Shown here piece by piece: positions 17,347 to 26,456 of a DNA stretch of 50,252 nucleotides; within the stretch, counting starts at the first letter, position 1; every line of letters begins with the position of its first letter. The translations under genes were made by a program, and so were the position numbers. The stretch comes from Bacillota bacterium (GTDB lineage Bacteria; Bacillota; Clostridia; Peptostreptococcales; Anaerovoracaceae), in assembly GCA_028724585.1 (NCBI GenBank), contig JAQYCQ010000031.1, forward strand, positions 1 through 50,252, in the 5' to 3' direction. A model generated the notes under the pieces. The model was not told where the DNA came from, did no database searches, and was given only the letters and a program-made list of their open reading frames with translations.

Positions 17347-18323
17347 AGCTCAAACCGCCTTCAGGAGGAGTGAACGACAGCACGGTGAGGAGGCTCAGCA
17401 CGGCTGTCTCTAATGATGATATCTTTCACGCATATCTGTTCGAAGGGAGCAGGGAGGATACGACGGCTCTCGCCGACTGGTTTACAGCGGCGGCCCTGTG
17501 CGAAAGGCATGACGGCAAAGTCTGCGGTAAATGCCTGCGCTGCCGGCAGATAGAAGACGGCATGAGTCCGTATATGATCCGGGTGATGTCGGACAGCGAA
17601 GCGGCTCCGGAGGACGAAAGGCTCACAAAACAGGTAAAGGACACGGGCGTCAGGAAAAAAGCCCGCAAAAAAAGCGCGAAAAGCTCGAAGAGCAGCGGAA
17701 AGATAAAGGACGCCCAGATAGAAGACGTGATATCGAGATCGCTCAAAGGCAGGCTTGCCGGCGAGAGGGTCTTTACAGTCATAGACAGGGCGGAGACCAT
17801 AACGGCCAGGGGCCAGAACAGGCTTTTGAAAACGCTGGAGGAGCCGCCTCAGGGTGTGACTATAATACTGCTGACGGAGAACTCTGAAGCGCTGCTGCAG
17901 ACGATAAGGTCAAGGTGCCTTCATTTCAGGCTGGATTCGGCGGCTAACAAAAGCATAACGGGAACGCCTTCTTTTAAAAAGCGCGCTGTCGAGACAGCTG
18001 CCAGGATGATAGGCGGTGTCCCGGCATATGAGCTCTGGAAGGAGACAGAATATTTTTCAGAATCGAGAGAAAAGGCTTCAGGCTTCTGCGAGACGGCCCA
18101 GGTTTTTTACAGGGATGTCGTTCTTTATTCTGATCCGCGCTGCCGCGGACTCATAACTCTCAGCGATTTTGAAAGCATGATATCGGATACTAGCGCTGCG
18201 GTCAGCCGGCAGAAAGCGATGGACGCCTGTCGGGCCTGCGCGGAGGCAGTTCGCGATATTTCATCGAACGTAAGCATGAAGCACGCTGTAAGGAGCATGC
18301 TTTTTAAGATACAGCTTCTGTAA
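17343..18323 (+). CDS. holB: DNA polymerase III delta-prime subunit
   Basis: Clamp-loader subunit, 326 residues. It has a zinc-binding CGKCLRCRQIEDG near residues 60-72 and the NRLLKTLEEPP stretch typical of clamp-loader AAA+ subunits, with IRSRC at the arginine-finger region. The usual P-loop position reads FEGSREDTTALA and lacks Gly-Lys-Thr, as expected for a subunit that does not bind ATP well. Unusual is a basic Lys/Ser insert at about 100-123 (KKARKKSAKSSKSS) between the zinc region and the sensor region. The gene lies between tmk and ricT. Confidence 0.9.
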   Translation: MKLKPPSGGVNDSTVRRLSTAVSNDDIFHAYLFEGSREDTTALADWFTAAALCERHDGKVCGKCLRCRQIEDGMSPYMIRVMSDSEAAPEDERLTKQVKDTGVRKKARKKSAKSSKSSGKIKDAQIEDVISRSLKGRLAGERVFTVIDRAETITARGQNRLLKTLEEPPQGVTIILLTENSEALLQTIRSRCLHFRLDSAANKSITGTPSFKKRAVETAARMIGGVPAYELWKETEYFSESREKASGFCETAQVFYRDVVLYSDPRCRGLITLSDFESMISDTSAAVSRQKAMDACRACAEAVRDISSNVSMKHAVRSMLFKIQLL

Positions 18324-18349
18324 TAGGTATTACGGACAGAGGTGGATAG

Positions 18350-19267
18350 ATGGTAACTATAGTAGGAGTAAGATTCAAAGAAAACGGCAAGGTTTATTAC
18401 TTTGATCCCGGAGAATTCGATCTCACTGAAGGATCTCACGTAATAGTCGAGACAGCCCGCGGACTGGAGTTCGGCGAGGTTACGTCGGATCCGTGCGAGA
18501 TGAGCGAGAAATCCGTGGTCAAGCCGTTGAAAAAAGTGGTCAGGACCGCCGATGAAAAGGACGAGATCCGCCACAGGGAAAATATGGAGCGCAAGCAGGA
18601 AGCTATGGAGAGCTGCCAGCGCAAGATAAACGAGCACGGCCTGGAGATGAAGCTGATCGATGTCGAATATACTTTCGACAATTCCAAGATCATTTTTTAT
18701 TTTACAGCCGATGGAAGGGTAGACTTCAGGGAGCTGGTCAGGGATCTGGCCGGCATATTCAGGATGCGTATAGAGCTCCGTCAGGTCGGAGTCAGGGACG
18801 AGGCACGCATGCTCGGCGGTATCGGCGAGTGCGGGAGATGCCTCTGCTGCCACCAGTGGCTGGGCAAATTCAATCCTGTATCTATCAAGATGGCCAAGAC
18901 CCAGGGACTTTCGCTCAATCCGGCAAAGATATCGGGTATATGCGGCAGGCTCATGTGCTGCCTTAAATATGAGAACGATACTTACTGCGAGCTCAGGAAG
19001 GGCATGCCTGACAGCGGCGAAAAAGTCCGCACCCCGGACGGGAACGCTGTTGTAGTGGATACTGACGTCCTCAGGCAGCGCGTAAGAGTAAGGCAGATAC
19101 TGAAGCCTGACAAGAACACGCCGCCGGGACAGGACCGCCTGAGCGGGGATATAGAGACTTATGATAAGTCGGAGATATCCAGGATGGACCGAAGGAAGAA
19201 AAAGGACAGCCGCAGGGAAGATCAGAATGACATGACTGACGAGCTCCGCGAGCTGGAAAAGGAATGA
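18350..19267 (+). CDS. ricT: RicT/YaaT, PSP1-domain Fe-S protein
   Basis: Homologue of B. subtilis RicT (YaaT), part of the RicA-F-T complex that acts with RNase Y in mRNA maturation. The 305-residue protein starts MVTIVGVRFKENGK as in the PSP1 family. It has a cysteine cluster around 160-200, CGRCLCC and CGRLMCC, consistent with a bound Fe-S cluster. The C-terminal 40 residues are charged. It has its own ribosome site 26 bases after holB. Whether RicA and RicF exist in this genome is not visible here. Confidence 0.92.
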   Translation: MVTIVGVRFKENGKVYYFDPGEFDLTEGSHVIVETARGLEFGEVTSDPCEMSEKSVVKPLKKVVRTADEKDEIRHRENMERKQEAMESCQRKINEHGLEMKLIDVEYTFDNSKIIFYFTADGRVDFRELVRDLAGIFRMRIELRQVGVRDEARMLGGIGECGRCLCCHQWLGKFNPVSIKMAKTQGLSLNPAKISGICGRLMCCLKYENDTYCELRKGMPDSGEKVRTPDGNAVVVDTDVLRQRVRVRQILKPDKNTPPGQDRLSGDIETYDKSEISRMDRRKKKDSRREDQNDMTDELRELEKE

Positions 19268-19268
19268 T

Positions 19269-19988
19269 ATGGCTCTGCGCACCGACGATATAGGATTCGG
19301 AGGGCTCAGGCTGACTCAGGACACGGACTTTTTCTGTTACGGTACAGACGCGGTGATGCTGGCGGATTTCGCCTCATCGGGCCGTTTCAGGAATGTGATC
19401 GACCTGGGTACTAACAACGGGGTGATACCGATCATACTGTCATCGCTTTCAGAAGCGGAAGAGCTGGTCGGAGTGGAGCTGCAGCCGGAGGCTGCGGTTT
19501 TAGCCGAAAAAAATGTATCGGACAACGGCCTTGCTGACAGGATAAAGATAGTAAATGCCGATGTACTGGATCTGCCGGGGATGCTCCCGAAAGCATCTTT
19601 CGAAGCAGTGACCATGAACCCGCCTTATTTCCCGATGGGCGGCGGACTGCTCACTGAGGAACAGCTTAAACGGACAGCCAGGCATGAAGTGACAGCTTCG
19701 CTGTCGGATTTCGTGAAATGCGCGGCATACCTTCTGGCGGACAGAGGGGCGCTGTACATGATACACAGGCCGTCCAGGCTGGCGGATATCTTTTCCGCCT
19801 GTCTCAGCGAAAAGCTGGAGCCTAAACGCATGAGGATGATAGTTCCCCATGCCGGAGATCAGCCTAATCTGGTCCTGCTGGAATGCAGGAAAAGGGGCGG
19901 AAGAGAACTCAAGATCCTGCCGGAGCTGGCGGTCTACAAGGCTGACGGCACCTATACGGACGAAGTAAAAAGCATATATAGAAAATAA
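19269..19988 (+). CDS. tRNA1(Val) A37 N6-methyltransferase (TrmN6/YabB-like)
   Basis: SAM-dependent methyltransferase of 239 residues. It has VIDLGTNNGVIPI (SAM-binding motif I), an acidic VGVELQPEA after strand 2, and the catalytic NPPYFP at about residues 117-122, diagnostic of N6-adenine methylation. In Firmicutes this family usually sits between ricT and rsmI, and in E. coli it modifies A37 of tRNA1-Val. Starts one base after the ricT stop. No rsmI follows in this window. Confidence 0.88.
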   Translation: MALRTDDIGFGGLRLTQDTDFFCYGTDAVMLADFASSGRFRNVIDLGTNNGVIPIILSSLSEAEELVGVELQPEAAVLAEKNVSDNGLADRIKIVNADVLDLPGMLPKASFEAVTMNPPYFPMGGGLLTEEQLKRTARHEVTASLSDFVKCAAYLLADRGALYMIHRPSRLADIFSACLSEKLEPKRMRMIVPHAGDQPNLVLLECRKRGGRELKILPELAVYKADGTYTDEVKSIYRK

Positions 19989-20026
19989 ATATACATAACT
20001 AATAATCTGGAATTTTGGAGGATCAA

Positions 20027-21691
20027 ATGGATTACGACAAGCTTGCTGAACTTCTTTTCCCGGACATCACAGACGATCCGGATCAGTATGAGAGCAGATA
20101 CCCTGAAAGAGACCTGCCGGAAGGCGCCTGTGTCACAAGGCTGGGACCGAGCCCGACAGGCTTCATACATTTAGGCAACCTCTTCAGCGCATTCGCTGAC
20201 GAGCGTATAGCCCACCAGAGCGGCGGCATCTTCTTCCTCAGGATAGAGGATACAGATGACAAGCGTTTTGTAGAGGGAGCGGCGGAAACAGTCATCCGTT
20301 CGCTCGATTATTTCGGCATCCGCTTCGATGAAGGAGCGGGCGCTGACGGAGATACAGGCGCTTACGGCCCTTATCACCAGAGCGAGAGAGCTGAGATCTA
20401 CCAGGCCTATGTAAAGAGGCTTGTCCGCAGGGGACAGGCATATCCGTGCTTCATGACCGAGGACGAGCTCGCCGAGATAAGGAAGACTCAGGAGGAGAAC
20501 CACGAAAATCCTGGTATCTACGGCAAGTGGGCCAAGAGCAGGGACCTTTCATATGAGGAAATAGAAAAGAGGATAAAGGCAGGCGAGTCATACGTAGTAC
20601 GCCTGAAATCCGACGGATTTAACGAGGATCCTGAGTACATAACAGTAAACGACGCCATAAGAGGCGAGATAAAGATGCCTGAGAACAGCATGGATATAGT
20701 TATCCTCAAGGCTACAGGCATCCCTACATACCATTTCGCTCATGTCGTCGATGACCATCTTATGCGCACTACCCATGTCGTAAGAGGCGAGGAATGGCTC
20801 TCATCCCTTCCTGTACATATCGAGCTCTTCGGGAAGATGGGCTGGAAGCCTCCTGTATACTGCCACACTGCTCATCTGATGAAGATAGGTGAGAACGGCA
20901 CTAAGAGAAAGCTCTCCAAGAGAAAGGATCCTGAGCTTTCACTGGATTACTACAGGAAGGACGGCTACCATCCTGCAGCGGTAAGAGAGTACCTGCTCAT
21001 GCTGCTCAACTCCAACTTCGAGGAATGGCGCATAGCGAACCCTGATACTCCTGCCGAGGATTTCCATTTCAGCGTTTCCAAGATGAGTAATTCCGGCGCT
21101 CTTTTCGACCTTGACAAATTGAATGATGTCTGCAAAGATGTTCTCGTGAAGATTCCGGCATCGGAGCTTGCCGTATTTATGACAAACTGGGCGGAGGAAT
21201 TCAAGCCTGAGGCTCTCCATCTCTTCAAGGGACACGAGGACTACATCGCTAAGATCCTCGACCTGGGAAGGACAGGCAAAAAGCCTCGCAAGGACCTGGT
21301 CTGCGCTTCGCAGATATTCGAGTTCATCAGCTATTTCTTCGACGAGTACTTTAAGATAGAGGAAGATCTCCCGGAGAGAGTATCTAAGGAAGACGGCGCG
21401 GCTATCTTAAAGGCTTACCTGGAGACTTACGACCACAGCGATGACCAGAGCGCCTGGTTTGACAAGATCAGGGATATAGCCGACAGATTCGGCTACGCGA
21501 GAAAGCCTAAGGACTTCAAGAAGAACCCTGACGACTATAAAGGCCATGTCGGGGACGTCAGCACTGTGATCAGACTGGCCATAGTAGGCAGGAGCCAGTC
21601 GCCTGACGTATGGGAGATCCAGCAGATCCTCGGAAAAGATAGTACAGAAAAAAGGATTAAAGAGTTTGAAACCGCTCTCGAGAGGGCATAA
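20027..21691 (+). CDS. gltX: Glutamate-tRNA ligase
   Basis: Charges tRNA-Glu with glutamate. I take the ATG at 20027, which has GGAGG six bases upstream; an in-frame TTG four codons earlier overlaps that ribosome site. The 554-residue protein has the class I signature GPSPTGFIHLGN at about 44-55 and KLSKRKDPE near 300. It is longer than the usual 480-500 residues: about 35 residues precede the catalytic fold and the C-terminal anticodon-binding part is extended. This longer form is known in some clostridia, as I recall. A tRNA-Glu lies 7.4 kb away. Confidence 0.93.
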   Translation: MDYDKLAELLFPDITDDPDQYESRYPERDLPEGACVTRLGPSPTGFIHLGNLFSAFADERIAHQSGGIFFLRIEDTDDKRFVEGAAETVIRSLDYFGIRFDEGAGADGDTGAYGPYHQSERAEIYQAYVKRLVRRGQAYPCFMTEDELAEIRKTQEENHENPGIYGKWAKSRDLSYEEIEKRIKAGESYVVRLKSDGFNEDPEYITVNDAIRGEIKMPENSMDIVILKATGIPTYHFAHVVDDHLMRTTHVVRGEEWLSSLPVHIELFGKMGWKPPVYCHTAHLMKIGENGTKRKLSKRKDPELSLDYYRKDGYHPAAVREYLLMLLNSNFEEWRIANPDTPAEDFHFSVSKMSNSGALFDLDKLNDVCKDVLVKIPASELAVFMTNWAEEFKPEALHLFKGHEDYIAKILDLGRTGKKPRKDLVCASQIFEFISYFFDEYFKIEEDLPERVSKEDGAAILKAYLETYDHSDDQSAWFDKIRDIADRFGYARKPKDFKKNPDDYKGHVGDVSTVIRLAIVGRSQSPDVWEIQQILGKDSTEKRIKEFETALERA

Positions 21692-21759
21692 TAGTTTATA
21701 CGCATTGACAGTTACCACCTTTAATAGGCGGGATTTATAGGAAACAAGGAGAAAAGATA

Positions 21760-21996
21760 ATGGCAGACAAAGAAATCCTCGAAAACATCGAGACAAGCAT
21801 CGGCGAGATCAAACCGTTCCTTCAGAGAGACGGCGGAGATATCGAGTTCGTAGAGCTCACTCCTGATAACGTAGTAAAGGTAAGACTTAAGGGAGCATGC
21901 AGCGGATGCCCTGGCGCTACGATCACTCTTCAGGCGATCGTAGAGAGGATCCTTACAGAAGCGGTTCCTGAGGTTGCAGGCGTCGAAGCTGTCTAA
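21760..21996 (+). CDS. Nfu-type Fe-S scaffold/carrier protein
   Basis: A 78-residue stand-alone NifU C-terminal (Nfu) domain. The CSGCPGA motif near residues 46-52 supplies the two cysteines that bridge a [4Fe-4S] cluster in a dimer. It delivers clusters to apo-proteins; this window alone encodes several Fe-S clients (RnfB, RnfC, RicT). AAGGAG precedes the ATG. The terminator at 22021 ends the operon. Confidence 0.93.
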   Translation: MADKEILENIETSIGEIKPFLQRDGGDIEFVELTPDNVVKVRLKGACSGCPGATITLQAIVERILTEAVPEVAGVEAV

Positions 21997-22020
21997 AACC
22001 TGAAAATAAACGTGTATATG

Positions 22021-22061
22021 AAAACGCTGGTATTGTATAATTAAATATCAGCGTTTTTGTT
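22021..22061 (+). terminator. Terminator after the nfu gene, with a promoter box in its loop
   Basis: AAAACGCTG pairs with CAGCGTTTT across a 19-base loop and runs into T-rich sequence. The loop contains TATAATTAAATAT at 22036-22048, the third copy of the promoter box, which would drive the capA-like gene. Confidence 0.7.
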
Positions 22062-22078
22062 TTTTTACAGGAGTTTTT

Positions 22079-23341
22079 ATGAAGAAAAGATTTTTTCAGG
22101 TCTTTGCTGCCCTGACAGCAGCCGTATTGCTGCTGACGGCATGTATAGGACCAGGGGGAGACCGGTCCGCGTCTGCTGATGTGGAGGGTCGGGCTGAGAA
22201 AAACGGTGCGGTAAAGGTCACAGTACTGTGCGCGGGAGACATAATGGCGCATTCGCCGAATATCCAGTCCGCAAAACAGGAAGACGGCTCATATGATTTC
22301 AGCGACAATTACGAATACGTGAAAAAGTATATAAAACAGGCGGACCTTGCTATGTGCAACATGGAGACGACCTTTGGAGGAGGTACTCCTTCAGGATATC
22401 CTGTGTTCAACGCGCCCGATCAGCTGGCAGAAGCTGTGAAAGGCGTCGGCTTCGATGTGGCGCTGACCAGCAATAACCACATGATGGATTCGGGCAGCAG
22501 CGGCGTAAAGCGTACTGTAAAAGTTCTTGAAGATGCCGGACTCGACGTAGTCGGCAGCAGGGACGATGCTTCCGATAAAGGTTATCTGGTTGAAAATGTA
22601 AAGGGCGCAAAGATAGGCATAGTATCATATACCTATGAATCGACGCCTTCGGCGACTGCCAGGAAGACGATAAATGGCAATGTCGTCGATGATGAGACCG
22701 GTCAGCTGATCAATTCCTTTAATTACAGCAGGCTTAGCCGCGGGGATTATGATAAGATCAAAAACGATATTGACGGCTGCAGAGCTGACGGAGCTGACGC
22801 TGTCATCTGTTACATGCACTGGGGAATAGAATACCAGATGAAGGCTGATGAAGACCAGAAGGAGATGGCGCAGCAGCTTGCCGATATGGGAGCCGATGTG
22901 ATATTTGCGTCCCATCCTCATGTAACTCAGGAAATAGATATCCTTACTTCTTCAGGCGGCAGCAAGGTTCCTGTTTTCTATTCGATGGGCAATTTCATAT
23001 CCAACCAGAGACAGGAAACCCTCAACAACCGGTACACTGCTGAAGGCATGATGGCTGTGGCCAGGCTCACGATAGTGCCTGATAAAGATAAGATCCAGGC
23101 GGAAAGCGTCAATATAGTTCCGACATGGGTTGACAAATATACTGAAAACAATAAGCTTAAATACAAGATCATTCCGCTCGACAGCCATCTGGGCTCAAAC
23201 GGGGCGCTCGCCATGTCCGGGCATATGTCCGACGCGCGGCAGGCCGAGAGCGACATGGAATCAGCATATGGCGATTATATAAAAGGTGTGACAGTTTTCA
23301 CTTCGGGAGGAAAATCTGATGACAGCGACAAAGCAGCCTGA
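22079..23341 (+). CDS. CapA-family lipoprotein
   Basis: A 420-residue exported lipoprotein with a signal peptide and lipobox LTAC. The mature part matches the CapA/PgsA family, a metallophosphatase-like fold: LCAGDIMAHSP near the start, NMETTFGG, and SNNHMMDSG, whose His and Asn would bind metal. CapA proteins act in poly-gamma-glutamate capsule export, but single copies without capB and capC, as here, are common and of uncertain function. The 3' end overlaps pepV by 23 bases. AGGAG is placed just before the ATG. Confidence 0.88.
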   Translation: MKKRFFQVFAALTAAVLLLTACIGPGGDRSASADVEGRAEKNGAVKVTVLCAGDIMAHSPNIQSAKQEDGSYDFSDNYEYVKKYIKQADLAMCNMETTFGGGTPSGYPVFNAPDQLAEAVKGVGFDVALTSNNHMMDSGSSGVKRTVKVLEDAGLDVVGSRDDASDKGYLVENVKGAKIGIVSYTYESTPSATARKTINGNVVDDETGQLINSFNYSRLSRGDYDKIKNDIDGCRADGADAVICYMHWGIEYQMKADEDQKEMAQQLADMGADVIFASHPHVTQEIDILTSSGGSKVPVFYSMGNFISNQRQETLNNRYTAEGMMAVARLTIVPDKDKIQAESVNIVPTWVDKYTENNKLKYKIIPLDSHLGSNGALAMSGHMSDARQAESDMESAYGDYIKGVTVFTSGGKSDDSDKAA

Positions 23342-24761
23342 TTATATACATAAGATCGAAGAATACAGAGATAATATGATAGAAGACCTGAAGGCTCTCG
23401 TTAAATGCGCCAGCCCGTCGGGAGAACCAGAGGATGGAGCGCCGTTCGGCAGAGGCCCGGCGGAAGCTCTGGACACTATGCTGGAGATAGGCAGACGAGA
23501 GGGTATGGCAGCGAAGTCGCTGGACGGATACGCTGGATATATAGAGTTCGGCGGCCCGGCAGAGGTGAGCTTCGGCATCCTTACACATCTTGACGTCGTG
23601 CCTGGCGGAAACGGCTGGACCCATGGCGGCCCCTTCGATCCTGTTCTTGAGGACGGAAAGCTCTACGGCAGGGGTACTGCCGACGACAAAGGCCCTTCGA
23701 TAGCAGCTTTTTACGCGCTTAAAGCTCTTAAGGACTGCGGCTATGAATTTGATAAACGTGTAAGAATGATATTCGGCCTGAACGAAGAGACCGGCGAGGA
23801 AAGCCTGGATCACTATAAGGCGCACGAGGAGATACCGTCATTTTCCATCGTCCCTGATTCGGATTTCCCGGTGGTCAGCGGAGAAAAGGGCATTATGGTC
23901 TTCGACCTGATAAAATATTTCGGGATACATAAGAACAACGGCCCAGACATAGTCAGCATAAAAGGCGGTTCAGCGGCAAACATGGTGCCTGATCATGCTG
24001 AGGCAGTGGTCAAAAGCGTCGGTGACGCCGATAAGTTCATAAAGCGCGTAAGCGACTTCGCGGAGATCACTCAGTACGCTATAAGCGCCGAAAGAGACGG
24101 GGAAAACGTCAAGATAACAGCAGAGGGAAAGGCCGCTCACGGTTCCACTCCGTGGAAGGGTCTCAATGCCGTTTCAGTGCTGATGCAGTTCCTCTTCACG
24201 ATAGATGTGGACAGCGAGGAGATCCGCGAGATGCTCGACTTTTACGAGTACCATATAGGCCACGACATGCTCGGCGAACGTCTGGGTATCAACCTTAAAG
24301 ACGATAAGTCAGGCAGCCTGGTGATGAACGTGGGGATCATGGATATGAACGAAGCGAGGGTAAAGACGACCTTCAATGTCAGGATACCTGTGACTATGAG
24401 CGATGAAGATGTGAAGTCAGGCATAGCAGCCCTGCTTACAGAGAGCAATATCGACCTTGTGGAGCGCATGTACCAGGAACCTCTCTATTACGAGCCTGAC
24501 GATCCCAGGATCACAAAGCTGGCAGATATATACAGAGAATTCAGCGGCGATGAAGAGACAAAGCCTCTGGTCATAGGCGGCGGTACCTACGCCAGGCAGA
24601 TAGACAACGCGGTCGCCTTCGGTGCCATGTACCCGGGAGACGAGGACAGGATGCACTGCGCGGACGAGTATATATCGATAGACAGGCTTGTCCAGACCGC
24701 AAAGATATACGCAGAGACCATCTATGAATTCGCGGTGAAGCACGATGAGAGTGAAAACTGA
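23319..24761 (+). CDS. PepV/Sapep-type dipeptidase (M20 metallopeptidase)
   Basis: Zinc (or manganese) dipeptidase of 480 residues. Metal-site motifs are LTHLDVVPGG (His, Asp), GRGTADDKGP (Asp) and NEETGEES (catalytic Glu), in the normal M20 order, with a large lid domain between about 200 and 370. The start codon lies inside the end of the capA-like gene and is preceded by GGAGG. The 3' end overlaps tsaE by 17 bases. Likely role: cleaving dipeptides for amino-acid use. Confidence 0.93.
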   Translation: MTATKQPDYIHKIEEYRDNMIEDLKALVKCASPSGEPEDGAPFGRGPAEALDTMLEIGRREGMAAKSLDGYAGYIEFGGPAEVSFGILTHLDVVPGGNGWTHGGPFDPVLEDGKLYGRGTADDKGPSIAAFYALKALKDCGYEFDKRVRMIFGLNEETGEESLDHYKAHEEIPSFSIVPDSDFPVVSGEKGIMVFDLIKYFGIHKNNGPDIVSIKGGSAANMVPDHAEAVVKSVGDADKFIKRVSDFAEITQYAISAERDGENVKITAEGKAAHGSTPWKGLNAVSVLMQFLFTIDVDSEEIREMLDFYEYHIGHDMLGERLGINLKDDKSGSLVMNVGIMDMNEARVKTTFNVRIPVTMSDEDVKSGIAALLTESNIDLVERMYQEPLYYEPDDPRITKLADIYREFSGDEETKPLVIGGGTYARQIDNAVAFGAMYPGDEDRMHCADEYISIDRLVQTAKIYAETIYEFAVKHDESEN

Positions 24762-25164
24762 GAACGAGCAGGATACGAGGCGTCTGGGAGCTTCCTTCGC
24801 GGACAAGCTGAAGCCGGGAGACATAGTCTGCTTGCTGGGCGACCTGGGGACCGGAAAGACCACATTTTCAAAAGCCGTGGCAGCCGGTCTGGGTGTGAAA
24901 GAAGAGATCACCAGCCCTACATTTAACATCGTAAACATCTATAAGTCGGGCAGGATACCTCTCTATCATTTTGATGTCTACCGCCTTTCAGGAGCGAAAG
25001 AATTCCTCGACGCGGGCTTCGACGAGTACTTCGATGCCGGGGGCGTCTGCCTGATAGAATGGGCGGACATCATAGAAGATGTGATCCCGGATGGAAGTAT
25101 ACTGGTCGAGATCGAGAGAGGCAGTTCCGAAACAGAACGCCTGTACGATATTTCATATATTTGA
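24745..25164 (+). CDS. tsaE: TsaE, ATPase for tRNA t6A synthesis
   Basis: Small P-loop ATPase, 139 residues, required with TsaB and TsaD for threonylcarbamoyl transfer to A37 of ANN-decoding tRNAs. Walker A GDLGTGKTTF at about 32-41, SPTFNIVNIY near 60 and YHFDVYRL near 75 are typical. All three tsa genes lie together here (tsaE, tsaB-rimI, tsaD); tsaC is not in the window. The gene overlaps pepV by 17 bases. An intrinsic terminator follows at 25173. Confidence 0.94.
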   Translation: MRVKTENEQDTRRLGASFADKLKPGDIVCLLGDLGTGKTTFSKAVAAGLGVKEEITSPTFNIVNIYKSGRIPLYHFDVYRLSGAKEFLDAGFDEYFDAGGVCLIEWADIIEDVIPDGSILVEIERGSSETERLYDISYI

Positions 25165-25172
25165 CAAACGGT

Positions 25173-25200
25173 AACCGTCTGCGGCCGCAGGCGGTTTTTT
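25173..25200 (+). terminator. Terminator between tsaE and tsaB-rimI
   Basis: AACCGTCTGC pairs with GCAGGCGGTT (one T-G pair) around GGCC, followed by TTTTTT. It splits the tsa cluster 15 bases before the next start, so either read-through or an undetected internal promoter must feed tsaB and tsaD. Confidence 0.75.
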
Positions 25201-25214
25201 AAAAGGATCTTAAC

Positions 25215-26456
25215 ATGAGCATACTGGCTGTTGAAACAACAGGAAGAGCAGCCTCTGCCGCTTTCGCGGCGGACAGAAAGGCTGAGATAATCGAGAAGGC
25301 AGATGAAAGCGGCGGCAGCGGCATGAACCACCTGCAGCATCTGATGCCGATAGTATCGGAACTGCTCAGAGAGCAGGGAGCAGATAGAAATGATATAGAC
25401 TGCGTAGCTGTATCCGCCGGCCCCGGCTCTTTCACAGGGATAAGGATAGGCATGGCAGCGGCTAAAACCCTGGCCCAGGTACTCGGCGCCGACATAGTAG
25501 AGGTCATGACCCTGGAATCGTTCATATACGACGAATATGGAAAAGAAGGGTCTTATCTGCTCTGCCCTATGATGGACGCCCGCAGGCATACGGTCTACGC
25601 TGCTGCCTGGCTGATGCCGGAAAAGAAAAAAGTCATAATAGAAGGCGATTACGAGGTCTCGAAATTCGCGGAAATGGCATATGAAGCAGGAAAGTCAGCA
25701 GCCGGCGACGGCTCCGCCGACAGCCTGCCCCTGGTCTATACCGGAGACGGGGCAGAAAAATACGCCGAAGATCTCAGCAGCGGCGATATCATAGAAAACA
25801 CCCAGCACGCCGCGGCTGTCCTCAGAGCAGCCCTGGACGGCGGCAGGAGGATCAGCTATAAAGAAGCAGAGCCTGTCTATCTGAAGAAAGCAGAAGCTGA
25901 GATCAAAAGAAAAGAAGGAAAGCTGGGACTGAGGAAGAGAAAGAAAAAGGAAGAGGGTCCGGAGCTTAAAATGCCGCCTGCTGACGGCAGGATAGAGTAC
26001 AGGGATCTTTCTGTATCCGATACCGCTGGGCTGGCTGACTTGGACAGGATATGCTTTAAGCACTTCTGGAGCGAAGACTCGTTCAAGGGAGACTTCGAAG
26101 GACAGAGAGCAGCTGTATACAGAGGCGCCTTCAACAGCAGAGGCGAGCTGGTCGGCTTCGCCGGACTGGTACATATAGCCGGCGAGGCAGAGGTTAACAG
26201 GGTAGCCGTACATCCGCTTTACAGAAACAAGGGAATAGCCGGCAGATGCCTGAAAGACATACTCGACCAGGCCGGCCAGGCCGGAGTGGAGACCACTCTG
26301 TTAGAGGTCAGGGAAGCAAACAGGAGCGCTATCTCTCTCTACAAGAACAGCGGCTTCCGTGTCATTTCCAAGAGAAAGAACTACTACAAGGAAACCGGCG
26401 AGAACGCTCTTATCATGAAGCTGGGAGAGGAGGAGAAAAAAGATGAAGGACGGTAA
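25215..26456 (+). CDS. TsaB-RimI fusion protein
   Basis: Two proteins in one chain of 413 residues. Residues 1 to about 225 are TsaB, the partner that activates TsaD: MSILAVETTGRAASAAF and SAGPGSFTGIRIG are diagnostic. A basic linker (about 225-258, with LRKRKKKEE) leads to a GNAT N-acetyltransferase at about 259-405 with the acetyl-CoA loop RNKGIA, matching RimI, which acetylates the N-terminus of ribosomal protein S18. tsaB and rimI are often neighbours and the fusion is known in some lineages. A copy of the hairpin repeat (25707-25721) encodes DGSAD within the TsaB part. Overlaps tsaD by 14 bases. Confidence 0.93.
   Translation: MSILAVETTGRAASAAFAADRKAEIIEKADESGGSGMNHLQHLMPIVSELLREQGADRNDIDCVAVSAGPGSFTGIRIGMAAAKTLAQVLGADIVEVMTLESFIYDEYGKEGSYLLCPMMDARRHTVYAAAWLMPEKKKVIIEGDYEVSKFAEMAYEAGKSAAGDGSADSLPLVYTGDGAEKYAEDLSSGDIIENTQHAAAVLRAALDGGRRISYKEAEPVYLKKAEAEIKRKEGKLGLRKRKKKEEGPELKMPPADGRIEYRDLSVSDTAGLADLDRICFKHFWSEDSFKGDFEGQRAAVYRGAFNSRGELVGFAGLVHIAGEAEVNRVAVHPLYRNKGIAGRCLKDILDQAGQAGVETTLLEVREANRSAISLYKNSGFRVISKRKNYYKETGENALIMKLGEEEKKDEGR
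25707..25721. repeat. Hairpin repeat inside tsaB-rimI
   Basis: The 15-mer GACGGCTCCGCCGAC is identical to the copy in apbE at 34947. It lies in frame in a Gly/Ala/Ser-rich insertion of the TsaB domain. Confidence 0.5.

Noticed and set aside
18125-19282. 385-codon minus-strand frame opposite ricT
   Set aside because: RicT motifs are clear on the plus strand; the frame has no recognisable domain or start signal.
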